NCBI GenBank assembly: GCA_041653315.1
Contig: JBAZFO010000020.1
Location: 1-21,617 of the forward strand
Length of the DNA stretch: 21,617 nt
DNA from: Candidatus Micrarchaeia archaeon
GTDB taxonomy: Archaea > Micrarchaeota > Micrarchaeia > Anstonellales > JAHKLY01
Direction: 5' to 3'
Shown here: positions 6,206-14,900 of the stretch, piece by piece
Numbering within the stretch: position 1 is the first letter of the stretch
How the letters are laid out: the number at the start of each line of letters is the position of its first letter
Notes under the pieces: generated by a model
The model's input: the letters and a program-made list of their open reading frames with translations, nothing else
Database searches by the model: none
Told to the model about the DNA's origin: nothing
Made by a program: the position numbers and the translations under genes

Positions 6206-6571
6206 ATGAAGGAACGGCAATTAGTCGCCCTGGATAATCTCGGGGAAGGCGCTGCGGCCGAGCTATTTGAGCTTGAACTACAGCGTGTCCTCGACAACAT
6301 CCAGGACCCCAATACCAAAGCTACGGCGGTTCGGTCGGTCACTCTGACGATCAAAATCAAGCCGGATGAGGACCGGGATTACGGCGCAGTGAGTATCGCT
6401 TGCGTCTCCAAAATGGCCTCAGTCAACCCCTACCCAACTCAACTGGTCTTCGGCAAAGAGGGCCAGAAGAACGTGGCCACGGAGTACAACCCGAAGCAGA
6501 GCGGGCTTTTTGAGCAGCCCGTGGCGAAAGAGAATGTCGTGCCGATGGCTGGCAAACAGGAGGCGAAATGA
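6206..6571 (+). CDS. 'Replication terminator protein'-like phage protein (121 aa)
   Basis: Resembles a family often labelled phage 'replication terminator protein', although its true role is unsettled. Shared landmarks are N-L-G-E-G-A near the start, a helical E-L-Q-R-V-L-D-N-I-Q-D-P-N-T segment, then strands T-L-T-I-K-I-K-P-D-E-D-R and a lysine/alanine-rich strand. The ATG at 6206 is preceded by GGAGGAAAGGA, the strongest ribosome site in the area, which is why the longer frame from 5930 is not used. Its end overlaps the next start by ATGA. It is the first gene of the recombination operon. Confidence 0.7.
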   Translation: MKERQLVALDNLGEGAAAELFELELQRVLDNIQDPNTKATAVRSVTLTIKIKPDEDRDYGAVSIACVSKMASVNPYPTQLVFGKEGQKNVATEYNPKQSGLFEQPVAKENVVPMAGKQEAK

Positions 6572-7293
6572 TTAAAGACGCCCTACAATGGATTAAGAAT
6601 CAGGCTCCGGTCCAGAATTTGACTTTTGGGGGCCGGCAATACACGGACCAGACCATTGTCCCGGTAAAAGATCCGTCACCTGAACCTCTTTACCTCCACA
6701 CCCTCACCGGCATTAAAGATTACTATGGGTCTATGGGTAACGGTGGCTACGATGATATTGACGGAGAAGCGACTTCTCTGCATGTCGTGTCTCATGCCGA
6801 AGTCCGACTGATCGGCGCTCTCTATGGGGGCTTTCAACAACGGGACACCTTCCTGATCGCCAAATTACCCGAAACCCGCGGCTACCCCTTCGGGCAATGG
6901 CAGGACCCGGAGACGTTCATCATTTCCCTGCAGGCCATGTTCGTGCAGGATGAGGCCAGCGCCGCGCTCCTGCGGTTCGTTACTTCCATCAAGGAAGAGG
7001 ACGGGCGCACTTCTCAGGACGACGGTATCAGTCAGGCCGTCACGGTCAAGAAGGGCGTAACTCTGGTGGCTGAAGAAAAGGTCCCCAACCCGGTCATCCT
7101 GCGACCGTACCGTACCTTCCTGGAAGTTGAGCAGCCAGCCATCTCCTGTGTTCTGCGGTTGCGCTCAGGACCCCAACTGTCCCTCCATGAGGCGGACGGG
7201 GGCCAGTGGCGGTTGGAAGCGATTCAAAACATCAAGGATTACTTGGTGGCGGCCATGGCTGAACTCGGGCAGAAAGTCCCGGTGATCGCCTAA
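6568..7293 (+). CDS. Conserved phage protein of unknown function (241 aa)
   Basis: Resembles a phage protein commonly found beside the preceding gene and upstream of recombination genes. Typical segments are a 'LYLHTLTGIKDY' opening, an F-Q-Q-R-D-T strand, G-Y-P-F-G-Q-W, a phage-typical D-D-G-I-S-Q-A-V-T-V-K-K-G block, V-P-N-P-V-I-L-R-P-Y-R-T-F-L-E-V-E-Q-P and a late E-A-D-G-G-Q-W-R-L-E-A-I. Length is normal and no catalytic motif is visible. DUF2303-like proteins have a similar architecture, but I cannot confirm membership. GGAGG precedes the ATG, which overlaps the previous stop. Confidence 0.65.
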   Translation: MIKDALQWIKNQAPVQNLTFGGRQYTDQTIVPVKDPSPEPLYLHTLTGIKDYYGSMGNGGYDDIDGEATSLHVVSHAEVRLIGALYGGFQQRDTFLIAKLPETRGYPFGQWQDPETFIISLQAMFVQDEASAALLRFVTSIKEEDGRTSQDDGISQAVTVKKGVTLVAEEKVPNPVILRPYRTFLEVEQPAISCVLRLRSGPQLSLHEADGGQWRLEAIQNIKDYLVAAMAELGQKVPVIA

Positions 7294-8622
7294 GTGGATC
7301 TGGTCGGCAAACTTTGGTTCAACCCCGAAGAAGGCCAAACCTTCTCGGGCCGCATCACCCTGCCGTACGCGTTACCCGCAGGGGTCTCTATCCAGGCAGT
7401 TTTAGTGCCAAAGCCCCTGCGAAGCAGGAAAGAGATGATGGAGTTGCACATCGAAACCCTGCTGGAATTACCACCAGAGCCGCCCAGGCCTGTAGATATT
7501 CCACACTTTAAAGGAGAACTTATGAACGAATTCTTCGGTCCTGCGCGGCCTCCCGGTAGACGGGCAAAGGTCATGATCATGGGGGGGAGCGGAACCGGAA
7601 AAACCCTCAGCGCCCTCGGCTTCCCCCGGTGCGCGTACATTGATAATCATCGGTCCTCTGAAAATTACCAGACGGCTTATCCCGGCAACCTGTACCTCCC
7701 CAAGCCGGGCCAGGTGGCGACGGTCGATTATGTCACTGACGCCATCAAGGCCCTCATGGAGGACCCCGGCGACCGCCTGACCGTGGTGATCGACGATATC
7801 ACTACATACAACGACCAGGTGGATTTCAAGTGGAATAATCGCTTCCTCCTCCGGCAGCCGGGCAGCAAGGGCCACCATCGGGAGTATTACTCCAACCAGC
7901 CGAATGACTACATCCATCCCAAGCGGGAGAAGAACGCCTTTATCCGGCGCCTGCTGGCCATGGATATGAACGTCATCATCATCGCCCGGATGAAAAAGGA
8001 ATACGCCGGGACTTCCGGTGGCGCCGACTTCATGAAGGTAATCGGTGAAACTTTTGCTGGGGACCCCAACCTTGTTTACGAATTCGACTACATCTTCCAT
8101 CTGCTCAACGAGGACGAGGGCCGGTTTGCTGAGATTAAGCTGAAGCAACGGGTCCCCGTAGGCGGCAAGCCGTTCCCTGAACGCTTTCCGTTCCTGATTA
8201 CCGATGAGGGCCGATCTGATTTCTTTGACATCTTCAAGGCAACTGCGCTGTCAGAATACTTCGACACGATGGCGCAGAAGGTTAAGGACCCGGTGGTCGA
8301 GGCGGAAGGCGGCGGCGCGGTGAAAGAAGACCATCCGGCTGAGGTCGCCCAACCTTCCGAGACTGCCTCAGAACAGACAACCGCAACCGCGGCGGACGGA
8401 ACCAAGAAATCCGAAGAGGCCCAGCCTCCGGCTGGCACTTCCGATAAGGTCACCGAGGCGCAACTGGATCAGATCGTGGCCCTCAAGCAGAAATTCAACA
8501 TCCAGAAGCCGGAATGGGAAAAGGACCTCAAGCTGTACGATGTTACCAGCGCCCTGGATCTGACCGGTGAGCAAGCGGAGAACTTCATTAAGTACCTGGA
8601 AAGCGGCAGGGTCCCGTTTTAA
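7294..8622 (+). CDS. Sak4-like AAA/RecA-core ATPase with N-terminal extension (442 aa)
   Basis: A phage recombination ATPase of the AAA_24/Sak4-like group, thought to assist single-strand annealing. Walker A GGSGTGKT is at residues 97-104 and Walker B TVVIDD at about 163-168. The core is followed by an A/E/P/T-rich linker and a small helical C-terminal domain (VTEAQLDQIVALKQKF...), as seen in other phage recombinases. The frame opens with a GTG directly after the previous TAA, with GGTGA eight bases ahead. The first 76 residues (G-K-L-W-F-N-P, F-S-G-R-I-T-L-P) look like a separate small phage domain. A stronger ribosome site precedes an internal ATG at 7522, so a 366-aa ATPase may be the main product. 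It is followed by a candidate ssDNA-binding protein, a usual partner. Confidence 0.75.
   Translation: MDLVGKLWFNPEEGQTFSGRITLPYALPAGVSIQAVLVPKPLRSRKEMMELHIETLLELPPEPPRPVDIPHFKGELMNEFFGPARPPGRRAKVMIMGGSGTGKTLSALGFPRCAYIDNHRSSENYQTAYPGNLYLPKPGQVATVDYVTDAIKALMEDPGDRLTVVIDDITTYNDQVDFKWNNRFLLRQPGSKGHHREYYSNQPNDYIHPKREKNAFIRRLLAMDMNVIIIARMKKEYAGTSGGADFMKVIGETFAGDPNLVYEFDYIFHLLNEDEGRFAEIKLKQRVPVGGKPFPERFPFLITDEGRSDFFDIFKATALSEYFDTMAQKVKDPVVEAEGGGAVKEDHPAEVAQPSETASEQTTATAADGTKKSEEAQPPAGTSDKVTEAQLDQIVALKQKFNIQKPEWEKDLKLYDVTSALDLTGEQAENFIKYLESGRVPF
7511..7524 (+). promoter_or_regulatory. Strong internal ribosome site and ATG in the ATPase gene
   Basis: AAGGAGA (7511-7517) lies four bases before ATG 7522, in the same frame as the upstream GTG. 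It suggests either the true start of the ATPase or a second, shorter product beginning MNEFFGPARP. Confidence 0.6.
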
Positions 8623-8658
8623 TCACCTTTAACCCCAAACCGAAGGAGAACAACACCC

Positions 8659-9210
8659 ATGGCAGAAGTTGAATATTTGGATGATAGCCTACTCAACACT
8701 TCCGTCAGTATGAAGGGAGTGGATTACGAGTCCATCGAGAGCGGTGGCCAGCCCTCCCCCGGCCAACACCTCGCCAAGATCAAGAAGGTTAAAGCGCAGA
8801 AACAGGACTGGAAGGACTACACCGGCGCTCAGGCCGTCATTCTGTTCACCATTATCGACGGCCCCGACAAGGGCAAATCAGCCTACGACCGCATCCCCAT
8901 CGAGCATGAGAAGGAAGAGGACTGGAAGAAAAACAAGCGGCTCCTGGTGGCCAAGCGGGCCGGGTTCATCTCCCGGGAGGATAAGGCGACCGTTAACGTC
9001 AACTGGAAGCTCCTGGAGGGTATGACTTTCCTGATCGAACTCGAAGCCAATGATTACGAAGACAAGGTGACGAAGCAGATCAAACACGGTATCCAGTTGA
9101 ACCCCTTCAAGAGCTACCTGGACCCGGCTACATATAAGGCAGCCGGGAACGCCGGGGGACAGACGACGGCGGGAACCAGTAAGGCACCGGCTAAGTACGC
9201 TGATATCTAA
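8659..9210 (+). CDS. DUF669-like protein, candidate ssDNA-binding protein (183 aa)
   Basis: Resembles DUF669-type phage proteins. Visible landmarks are a P-S-P-G-Q-H-L-A-K-I-K-K-V-K strand, a Y-T-G-A-Q-A-V-I-L-F-T-I-I-D-G-P-D-K-G-K block and a later L-L-E-G-M-T-F-L-I-E-L strand, which suggest a beta-barrel. Its C-terminus is flexible and G/T/A-rich. It sits between the Sak4-like ATPase and the RecD2 helicase, the usual place of a phage SSB. GGAGA precedes the ATG by about nine bases. ssDNA binding is inferred from family and context. Confidence 0.6.
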   Translation: MAEVEYLDDSLLNTSVSMKGVDYESIESGGQPSPGQHLAKIKKVKAQKQDWKDYTGAQAVILFTIIDGPDKGKSAYDRIPIEHEKEEDWKKNKRLLVAKRAGFISREDKATVNVNWKLLEGMTFLIELEANDYEDKVTKQIKHGIQLNPFKSYLDPATYKAAGNAGGQTTAGTSKAPAKYADI

Positions 9211-9219
9211 AAGGGCCTC

Positions 9220-11388
9220 ATGGAAACGATCACCGGCACATTATCAGACATCAGATTTGCCAAGAACGGCTTCCTCATAGGCATGCTGTCTTCCGGGGAC
9301 CCCGTTCTTGGCAATATGGCGGAACCCGTCATCGGTCAGGATTATCGCCTGGCCGGTGATTGGGTTGAAGACCCTAAATGGGGGCGTCAGTTTCGGTTTG
9401 AACGGTATTCTGCGGAAACTCCCCAAGATCAGGAAGGCATTTTTCGGTATCTGGTTAGAGTGGCCCGGTGGGTCGGCCCCGCGGTGGGGCGCCAGATCAT
9501 CCATGAGTTCGGAGACGATGCCCTTACCATCTTGAAGCAAGACCCCCAGCGGGCCGCCGAAGTCATCAAGGGGCTCACTGTAAAACGGGCCCAGGAGATT
9601 TCCCAGAACCTGCTGGCCAACGAGGACCGGGAGGCAGCGGCGGTAGAGCTTGAAACTATGCTGGGCGGCCACCATCTCCCCAAGAACTGTATCAATTATT
9701 TAATCGAAACACACCACTCTGACGCTCCGGCCCGGGTACGGAAGGACCCATACATGACCCTAATGGACGTGCGCGGTGTCGGGTTTGCGTCGGCTGACCA
9801 CGTGGCGACTTCCATTGGGTATGCTCCGGAAGGGCCGGAACGGCGTCAAGCGGCATCACTCTACGCCCTAATGGAAGCTGCGGCGGCCGGCCATACCTGG
9901 CTCCCGGGGGAGAAGTTCATCGGAGACGTTCAAGAGTTGATCGGCTTTCCCCCGGGTTCGGATGTGCGCGTCAAACTGATCGAGGCCGATGCTATCCGGA
10001 TTAAGGATGACATGGTGGCTTTGGCGCAGTTCGCTGACGATGAGCGAGACGTGGCCGGTGCTGTTCAAAAACTCTTAACCCAGGGTGAAGATTGGAGCCC
10101 TCACGTCACCGTTGACCTTCAGGGGTTGGCCCCGGACCAGATGGAAGCGTTCGTGCTGGCCATGAAGCATCCGGTTTTTATCCTCACTGGAGCTCCCGGA
10201 ACCGGCAAGACGTACCTGCTCCGGCGTATCATCGAGCAATATACCGCGTGGAACAAGCGCATTGCCCTGGCGGCGCCCACGGGGAAGGCGGCCAAGCGGA
10301 TGACCGAGATGATCGGGGTGCCGGCCATGACTATCCATCGGCTCCTGGGGCCGGAACCGTACCAGTGGAAGGGTGAAATTAAGTTCGGATTCTCCTACGG
10401 GATAAAGAACCCATTACCTAACGATGTAGTGGTTATTGATGAATTTTCCATGGTGGATATCTCCCTGGCCGCCAGCCTGTTCCGGGCCATCAACCAGGGG
10501 ACCCGAGTGCTTATCGTAGGCGACCATTATCAGTTACCATCGGTCGGCCCCGGTGCCGTCCTTCGGGACCTCCTGACGGCCGGCGTCCCCTCTTACGAAC
10601 TGACCGAGATCAAACGCAACACCGGGGACATCGTGCAGGCCTGCCACGCGATTAAAGACGGCAGGGAAGTCACCCCTTCCCTTGAGTTGCGGCCAGAGGA
10701 AGGGCTGAACTTCCGGCATATCGAGGAATCGGACCCGTTCCGGATTCTGGAAATCATCCAGGACCTGACCATTAAACGGTTGCCAGCGAGGGGTTACGAT
10801 CCGGTCTGGGACGTACAGGTCTTGAGCCCCATGAATGAGCGCACCGCTCTGTCCTGCCTGGATATTAACACCCTGCTGCAGAACGCTCTTAATATGCACC
10901 CCCCGGTCCCGGGTACTCCGTTCCGGGTGGGTGACAAGGTGCTGCAGCGCAAGAACAAAATGATCGGTGACGAGTTCGTGGTCAACGGTGATCTGGGAGA
11001 AGTGAAGTTCATCAACGACAACGAGATCGGGGTGGAATTCAAATATCCTGACCGCATGGTGAAGATCAAGAGGAAGGCTCATAACCTACAGCTGGCCTAC
11101 TGTTTGACTTACCACAAAATGCAAGGCAGTGAATCCGCAGTAATTATTCTTCCCGTTCATTCCTGTTTCGGCGGGTTCTTCAACCGTGAACTTGTCTATA
11201 CCGCCATCTCTCGGGCCCGGGATATCTGCATTACCGTGGGCGAGTGGGATTCTTTGGAAGCTGCAGCCGGCCGGGTGAGTAACGGGAGAAGGATTACTCG
11301 GTTGGCGGAAATGTTGAACATTAAGCCGATTATTAATGAATTTCCGGAATTTGGTGGACCAGAACCAGAAGACGAAATTCCTTTCTAA
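9220..11388 (+). CDS. RecD2-type SF1B DNA helicase (722 aa)
   Basis: A 5'-3' DNA helicase of the RecD2/TraA-like superfamily 1B. An OB-like N-terminal region and a helix-hairpin-helix part (T-V-K-R-A-Q-E-I and later D-V-R-G-V-G-F-A-S-A-D, about 185-195) come before the motor. Motor motifs are GAPGTGKT (324-331), APTGKAA (352-358), VIDEFSMVD (405-413), GDHYQLPSVGPG (434-445), then a Q-containing TYHKMQGSE and VYTAISRAR near the C-terminus. Length is near that of RecD2. No RecB or RecC is nearby, consistent with a stand-alone enzyme working in replication or recombination with the neighbouring annealing proteins. The C-terminus is acidic (PEFGGPEPEDEIPF). Confidence 0.92.
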   Translation: METITGTLSDIRFAKNGFLIGMLSSGDPVLGNMAEPVIGQDYRLAGDWVEDPKWGRQFRFERYSAETPQDQEGIFRYLVRVARWVGPAVGRQIIHEFGDDALTILKQDPQRAAEVIKGLTVKRAQEISQNLLANEDREAAAVELETMLGGHHLPKNCINYLIETHHSDAPARVRKDPYMTLMDVRGVGFASADHVATSIGYAPEGPERRQAASLYALMEAAAAGHTWLPGEKFIGDVQELIGFPPGSDVRVKLIEADAIRIKDDMVALAQFADDERDVAGAVQKLLTQGEDWSPHVTVDLQGLAPDQMEAFVLAMKHPVFILTGAPGTGKTYLLRRIIEQYTAWNKRIALAAPTGKAAKRMTEMIGVPAMTIHRLLGPEPYQWKGEIKFGFSYGIKNPLPNDVVVIDEFSMVDISLAASLFRAINQGTRVLIVGDHYQLPSVGPGAVLRDLLTAGVPSYELTEIKRNTGDIVQACHAIKDGREVTPSLELRPEEGLNFRHIEESDPFRILEIIQDLTIKRLPARGYDPVWDVQVLSPMNERTALSCLDINTLLQNALNMHPPVPGTPFRVGDKVLQRKNKMIGDEFVVNGDLGEVKFINDNEIGVEFKYPDRMVKIKRKAHNLQLAYCLTYHKMQGSESAVIILPVHSCFGGFFNRELVYTAISRARDICITVGEWDSLEAAAGRVSNGRRITRLAEMLNIKPIINEFPEFGGPEPEDEIPF

Positions 11389-11397
11389 GGGGGACCA

Positions 11398-13188
11398 ATG
11401 ATAAAAAGCCTATCCATTACCAATTTCATGCAGATCGAGAAGTTGGAACTCGAACTCGCCGCACCTCTTAATTTCATCGCGGGCCAGAACGAGGCCGGCA
11501 AGTCTTCCATCCGTGATGCGTTACTCTGGGGTTTTTGTGGTCAAGCCCGTGGCCTCAAAACCCAACAGGAACAGGCCGCAATGATTCGGGAAGGTGCCAA
11601 TGTAACGGAAGTGTCAATTTTTATGACCAACGGCCACGCCTTCACCCGGCGTAAGACGCTGAAAACTTCCGCGCAGGTCCTGGGGGATGTGCCTGATATC
11701 GGCTTGGCCCCGGCGATTTTGATGGACCCCTTCACTTTCCTATCTTGGCCCGAAGCGCAACGCAGAGAATTACTCTTCAAAGTGATCCCTGGCTTGGCCC
11801 CCACGGAAGATAATATTCTTAGCCGTATTTGCCGGTGGCCCGCGGTGGAAGCAATCCAGACAGACGATGAAAATACTCAACCTTTAGCGACCTCTCCCTT
11901 GGGTATCATCAAGTCCGTCTCCAAAATGGCCGTATCCCATGGCTTCCCTGGGGCAGAAAAAGAGTGCGTGACCAAACGCCGGGAGGCCAAGCGGCTCCGG
12001 GATGAGTTCAAGGGCGCCGTAGAGCCGGAGAAGATCATTGTCATTGATGGTAAAGAGTACGATATCCCCACCTTGAATCTTCCGGCTATCGAGGCCACCT
12101 TGAAGGACCTGCAGAAAGAGAAGGATGGTCTGCTTCGCCAGAAAGGGGCCGGGGAAGCTCGGGCGAAGCGGTTAGCAACGGTCAAAGGTCAACTGGAAAA
12201 GATCGGAACTCTCCCCCCGCCTCCCCCCGATAATTTCATTCAACAGTTACAACAGGACCTCGCCGGCAACAAGTGTGCTCTGGAGATCAACACCGAAGAA
12301 ATGCAACAGGCCATGGTACAGGAACAGTTCTTCCCGGCCACTTGCCCTGTTATCACCCTGGAATCTATGGCTTGCCCTAAAGCCGGGGGCAGGGTGGGGA
12401 GTGCGCCGGTTGACCCTGGGGTGATTGAGTCCTTAAAGGCCAACCGACAAGGATTGATCAAGGCCGGAGACGAGATCACAATCAAACTGGCCGAGGCCAA
12501 CAAGCAGGTTACTGAATACCAAACCGCAACGGCCCGCAAGGCGTCCCTGGAAGAAGAACTGGTCAAGTTGGCAACCGAGCCCGATGCCGGCGCCGACTTG
12601 GACGTTGAGATCGCTACCCGCCAGAACCGGATTAACCGGGGCAGTGCTTTCGAGAGGGCTGCTTATGATTACGATATCGCCTTGGGTATCTACAAGGGCC
12701 AGATGGAAAAGCTGGCGGCCGCAGAGCAAGAAGTCATTATCTATGACGCCCTGCAGAAGGCTTTGGCGCCAGACGGTATCCCGTCCCAGATGATCGCTGA
12801 GGCTCTGGATGGGGTCAACGATCTCTTGGACGAGGCGGCTACCTACCTTTTCCCAGGTCGCTATTTGCACCTCACCGGGGATTTGTCGATTGTCTTGCAG
12901 AACTCCCCCTACGTCACCTTGAGCAAGTCAGCTAAGTATCGAGTCGGCGTCGCCTTTCAGTACGCCCTCTCCCGCTTGGTGGGTGCCAGGATACTGCTTA
13001 TTGACGAGGCTGATATCCTGGACACAGAACACTTTGAGGCGTTCTACAATTTCCTCCTGGCCCACCTTGAAAATTTCGATCAGATCATGGTGTTTATGAC
13101 CGCTGACTGTATCTACGATGTTTTTGGTGATCCCAGAGCGCAAGCATGGTGGCTTGCAGACGGCAAACTGACACAGGTGGCAGCATGA
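11398..13188 (+). CDS. SMC/SbcC-like ABC-type ATPase (596 aa)
   Basis: A small relative of SbcC/Rad50/RecF-type ATPases. The N-terminal half-site begins MIKSLSITNFMQIEKL with Walker A GQNEAGKSS (29-37). The middle holds charged helical arms (about 185-270 and 340-395) around CP...CP (C316, C326), a possible zinc-hook analogue. The C-terminal half has a signature-like TLSKSAKYR (507-515) in place of LSGG and Walker B RILLIDEAD (531-539). Arms are much shorter than in bacterial SbcC, as is usual for phage versions. No SbcD/Mre11-type nuclease is present; instead a DHH phosphoesterase follows two genes later. It overlaps the next start by ATGA. Confidence 0.85.
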   Translation: MIKSLSITNFMQIEKLELELAAPLNFIAGQNEAGKSSIRDALLWGFCGQARGLKTQQEQAAMIREGANVTEVSIFMTNGHAFTRRKTLKTSAQVLGDVPDIGLAPAILMDPFTFLSWPEAQRRELLFKVIPGLAPTEDNILSRICRWPAVEAIQTDDENTQPLATSPLGIIKSVSKMAVSHGFPGAEKECVTKRREAKRLRDEFKGAVEPEKIIVIDGKEYDIPTLNLPAIEATLKDLQKEKDGLLRQKGAGEARAKRLATVKGQLEKIGTLPPPPPDNFIQQLQQDLAGNKCALEINTEEMQQAMVQEQFFPATCPVITLESMACPKAGGRVGSAPVDPGVIESLKANRQGLIKAGDEITIKLAEANKQVTEYQTATARKASLEEELVKLATEPDAGADLDVEIATRQNRINRGSAFERAAYDYDIALGIYKGQMEKLAAAEQEVIIYDALQKALAPDGIPSQMIAEALDGVNDLLDEAATYLFPGRYLHLTGDLSIVLQNSPYVTLSKSAKYRVGVAFQYALSRLVGARILLIDEADILDTEHFEAFYNFLLAHLENFDQIMVFMTADCIYDVFGDPRAQAWWLADGKLTQVAA

Positions 13189-13382
13189 ATGGTACTGTTT
13201 CCAAGCGTCTCCGGCGCATCGCCTACGAGGGCCGAGGCCATCATCCGGGACCCGTGCAATATGGCCACACCAAAGCGAACCCCACCACGATCATCGCTGA
13301 CCAGCACCGCCAGAAGTACCAGCGGTTGAAAGGGCTATACCTGGAACGGGTGTTCACGCTGGATGGAGGGGTGAAGGTATGA
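13185..13382 (+). CDS. Small basic phage protein (65 aa)
   Basis: Begins MNGTVSKRLRRIAYEG and ends with a basic helix (H-R-Q-K-Y-Q-R-L-K-G-L-Y). The pattern of K-R-L-R-R near the start and Y-x-x-L-K near the end is common among short phage proteins of unknown role. The ATG at 13185 follows AGGTGG and overlaps the previous stop; the end overlaps the DHH start by ATGA. A longer in-frame start at 13146 lies inside the SMC-like gene. Confidence 0.65.
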   Translation: MNGTVSKRLRRIAYEGRGHHPGPVQYGHTKANPTTIIADQHRQKYQRLKGLYLERVFTLDGGVKV

Positions 13383-14275
13383 TCTGCTTTTATCACCGCG
13401 GCGACCTCGATGGTCACTGTTCAGGCGCCATCGTGCGGCACAGGTATCCGGAGTGCAAGATGGTGGGAATTGACTACGAGGATGAGTTCCCCTGGGCGGA
13501 TGTGTCTCCTGGCGAAGATGTTATTATGTGCGACTTCTCCCTGCCTATGGATCAGATGGAAAGGTTACGGATACTCTGTATCCAGCCTCAAATCTTTTGG
13601 GTAGGTGGTAAGCCACACCATAACTTCACTTGGATTGACCACCACAAGACCGCCATTGATAAGGCTCGGGAAGCCGGTTTTGTGACTCCGGGGCTCCGGG
13701 TGGTGGGCAAGGCTGGGTGTGAACTCACTTGGGAATACCTTTTCCCGGATGAGCCGATGCCCTGCGCCGTATTCCTTTTGGGTCGCTACGATGTTTGGGA
13801 CGAAAGGAATGTTCTTTGGACTTCTGACATCCTACCTTTCCAATATGGCTTACGGAAAGAACTTACCGACCCTGCTAATCCCGATACCGCAGGGACTTGG
13901 GAAATGATTTTACGGGCTGCTGAATTTGAACCAATTTTTGAGGGTCTTATTGGGGAAGGTAATGCCATTCTCACCTACCAGCACCAGCAAGATGAAAAGC
14001 TCATGGCCCGCCATGCGTTCATTACCACCTTGGACGGCATTGCGGCCCTGGCCGTAAACAATGGCCCCGGTGGGAGTATGAAGTTTGAACCGGCTCCCCC
14101 GGGGCACCATCTGTTTTTCATCTCCTTCGCCCGGCTCCCTGGCAAGAAGTGGCTCGTCAACCTCTACACCTTCCGAGACGATGTGGACTGCGGAGAGATC
14201 GCCAAGCGTCACGGCGGCGGCGGGCATCGAAAAGCGGCCGGCTTCATCTGCACTCAACTTCCTTTTGAGATTTGA
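13379..14275 (+). CDS. DHH-family phosphoesterase/nuclease (298 aa)
   Basis: A DHH superfamily hydrolase related to RecJ and oligoribonuclease/NrnA-type enzymes. Metal-binding motifs appear in order: YHRGDLDG (H6, D9, D11), CDFS (D52), WIDHHK (D87-H88-H89), RYDVWD (D138, D141). A C-terminal DHHA1-like GGGGHRKAAGF lies near residues 279-289. Compared with RecJ it is short and lacks an OB domain. It follows the SMC-like ATPase and could supply the nuclease activity of that module in place of SbcD. The gene has GGAGGGGTGA before its ATG and ends in TTTGA, overlapping the ribosome site of the next gene. Confidence 0.88.
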   Translation: MICFYHRGDLDGHCSGAIVRHRYPECKMVGIDYEDEFPWADVSPGEDVIMCDFSLPMDQMERLRILCIQPQIFWVGGKPHHNFTWIDHHKTAIDKAREAGFVTPGLRVVGKAGCELTWEYLFPDEPMPCAVFLLGRYDVWDERNVLWTSDILPFQYGLRKELTDPANPDTAGTWEMILRAAEFEPIFEGLIGEGNAILTYQHQQDEKLMARHAFITTLDGIAALAVNNGPGGSMKFEPAPPGHHLFFISFARLPGKKWLVNLYTFRDDVDCGEIAKRHGGGGHRKAAGFICTQLPFEI

Positions 14276-14282
14276 GGTGGAT

Positions 14283-14900
14283 ATGAGCAAGCCCAGCAAG
14301 CCCCTTTCCCACCAGGAGATCGAGGGAGTCCAGATTCCTTATGGATATTGTCATTGCGGTTGTGGGCGAAAAACTCCGATGTACCGTCAAAATTCTGCAA
14401 TTAATGGTGCAATTAAAGGAGAACCACGGAAGTATCTAAATGGACATCATGTCCGCAAAGGTAAAGAGTCTGCTTCTTGGAAAGGAGGAAGAATTATACA
14501 ACAAGGCTATATAATGGTTGCTATGCCAGGTCACCCGAGAGGGGATAAGCAAGGTTATGTACCTGAGCAATATCTTATAGTTGAAAACATTATTGGCAAA
14601 ATTCTCCCTCTTCATGTAATCATCCACCACAACAATAGGAAAAGACATGATAATTCTAACAATAATCTTGTGGTATGTCAAAATGCCAGCTATCACTCCC
14701 TGATTCACGAAAGAGAAAAGGCATACATGGCGTGTGGTAATGCTAAGTGGAGAAGTTGCCAATTTTGTCATTGTTATGATGACCCTAATAATATGGTAGA
14801 TGCTAAAACCCATTATTACCATAGGTTATGTAAAAATTCATACCAAAATAACAGGAATAAACTAATAAGAAAAGGAATATGGCAAACATTTCAACAATAA
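14283..14900 (+). CDS. HNH endonuclease, AT-rich, probably inserted (205 aa)
   Basis: The N-terminal cysteine knuckle is C-H-C-G-C-G (23-28), followed by an N-G-H-H segment and W-K-G-G, both common in phage HNH enzymes. The catalytic ββα-metal core is V-I-I-H-H-N-N-R-K-R-H-D-N-S-N-N-N-L (112-129) with a later H at 138. A second Cys/His knuckle lies at 159-183. From about 14340 to 14900 the DNA is clearly richer in A+T than its neighbours, with different codon use, indicating recent transfer, as for free-standing homing-type endonucleases. The ATG at 14283 follows GAGGTGG. A longer frame from 14085 lies within the DHH gene. Confidence 0.85.
   Translation: MSKPSKPLSHQEIEGVQIPYGYCHCGCGRKTPMYRQNSAINGAIKGEPRKYLNGHHVRKGKESASWKGGRIIQQGYIMVAMPGHPRGDKQGYVPEQYLIVENIIGKILPLHVIIHHNNRKRHDNSNNNLVVCQNASYHSLIHEREKAYMACGNAKWRSCQFCHCYDDPNNMVDAKTHYYHRLCKNSYQNNRNKLIRKGIWQTFQQ

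Noticed and set aside
7468..8148. 226-aa open frame on the minus strand opposite the Sak4-like ATPase
   Set aside because: It mirrors the Walker motif region and shows no independent motif or ribosome site.
10534..11082. 182-aa open frame on the minus strand inside the RecD2 gene
   Set aside because: It lies opposite strongly conserved helicase motifs and has no recognisable features.
14436..14450. Another copy of the origin repeat (TAAATGGACATCA) in the HNH gene
   Set aside because: It is imperfect, solitary and encodes the conserved N-G-H-H segment, so it is probably coincidence.
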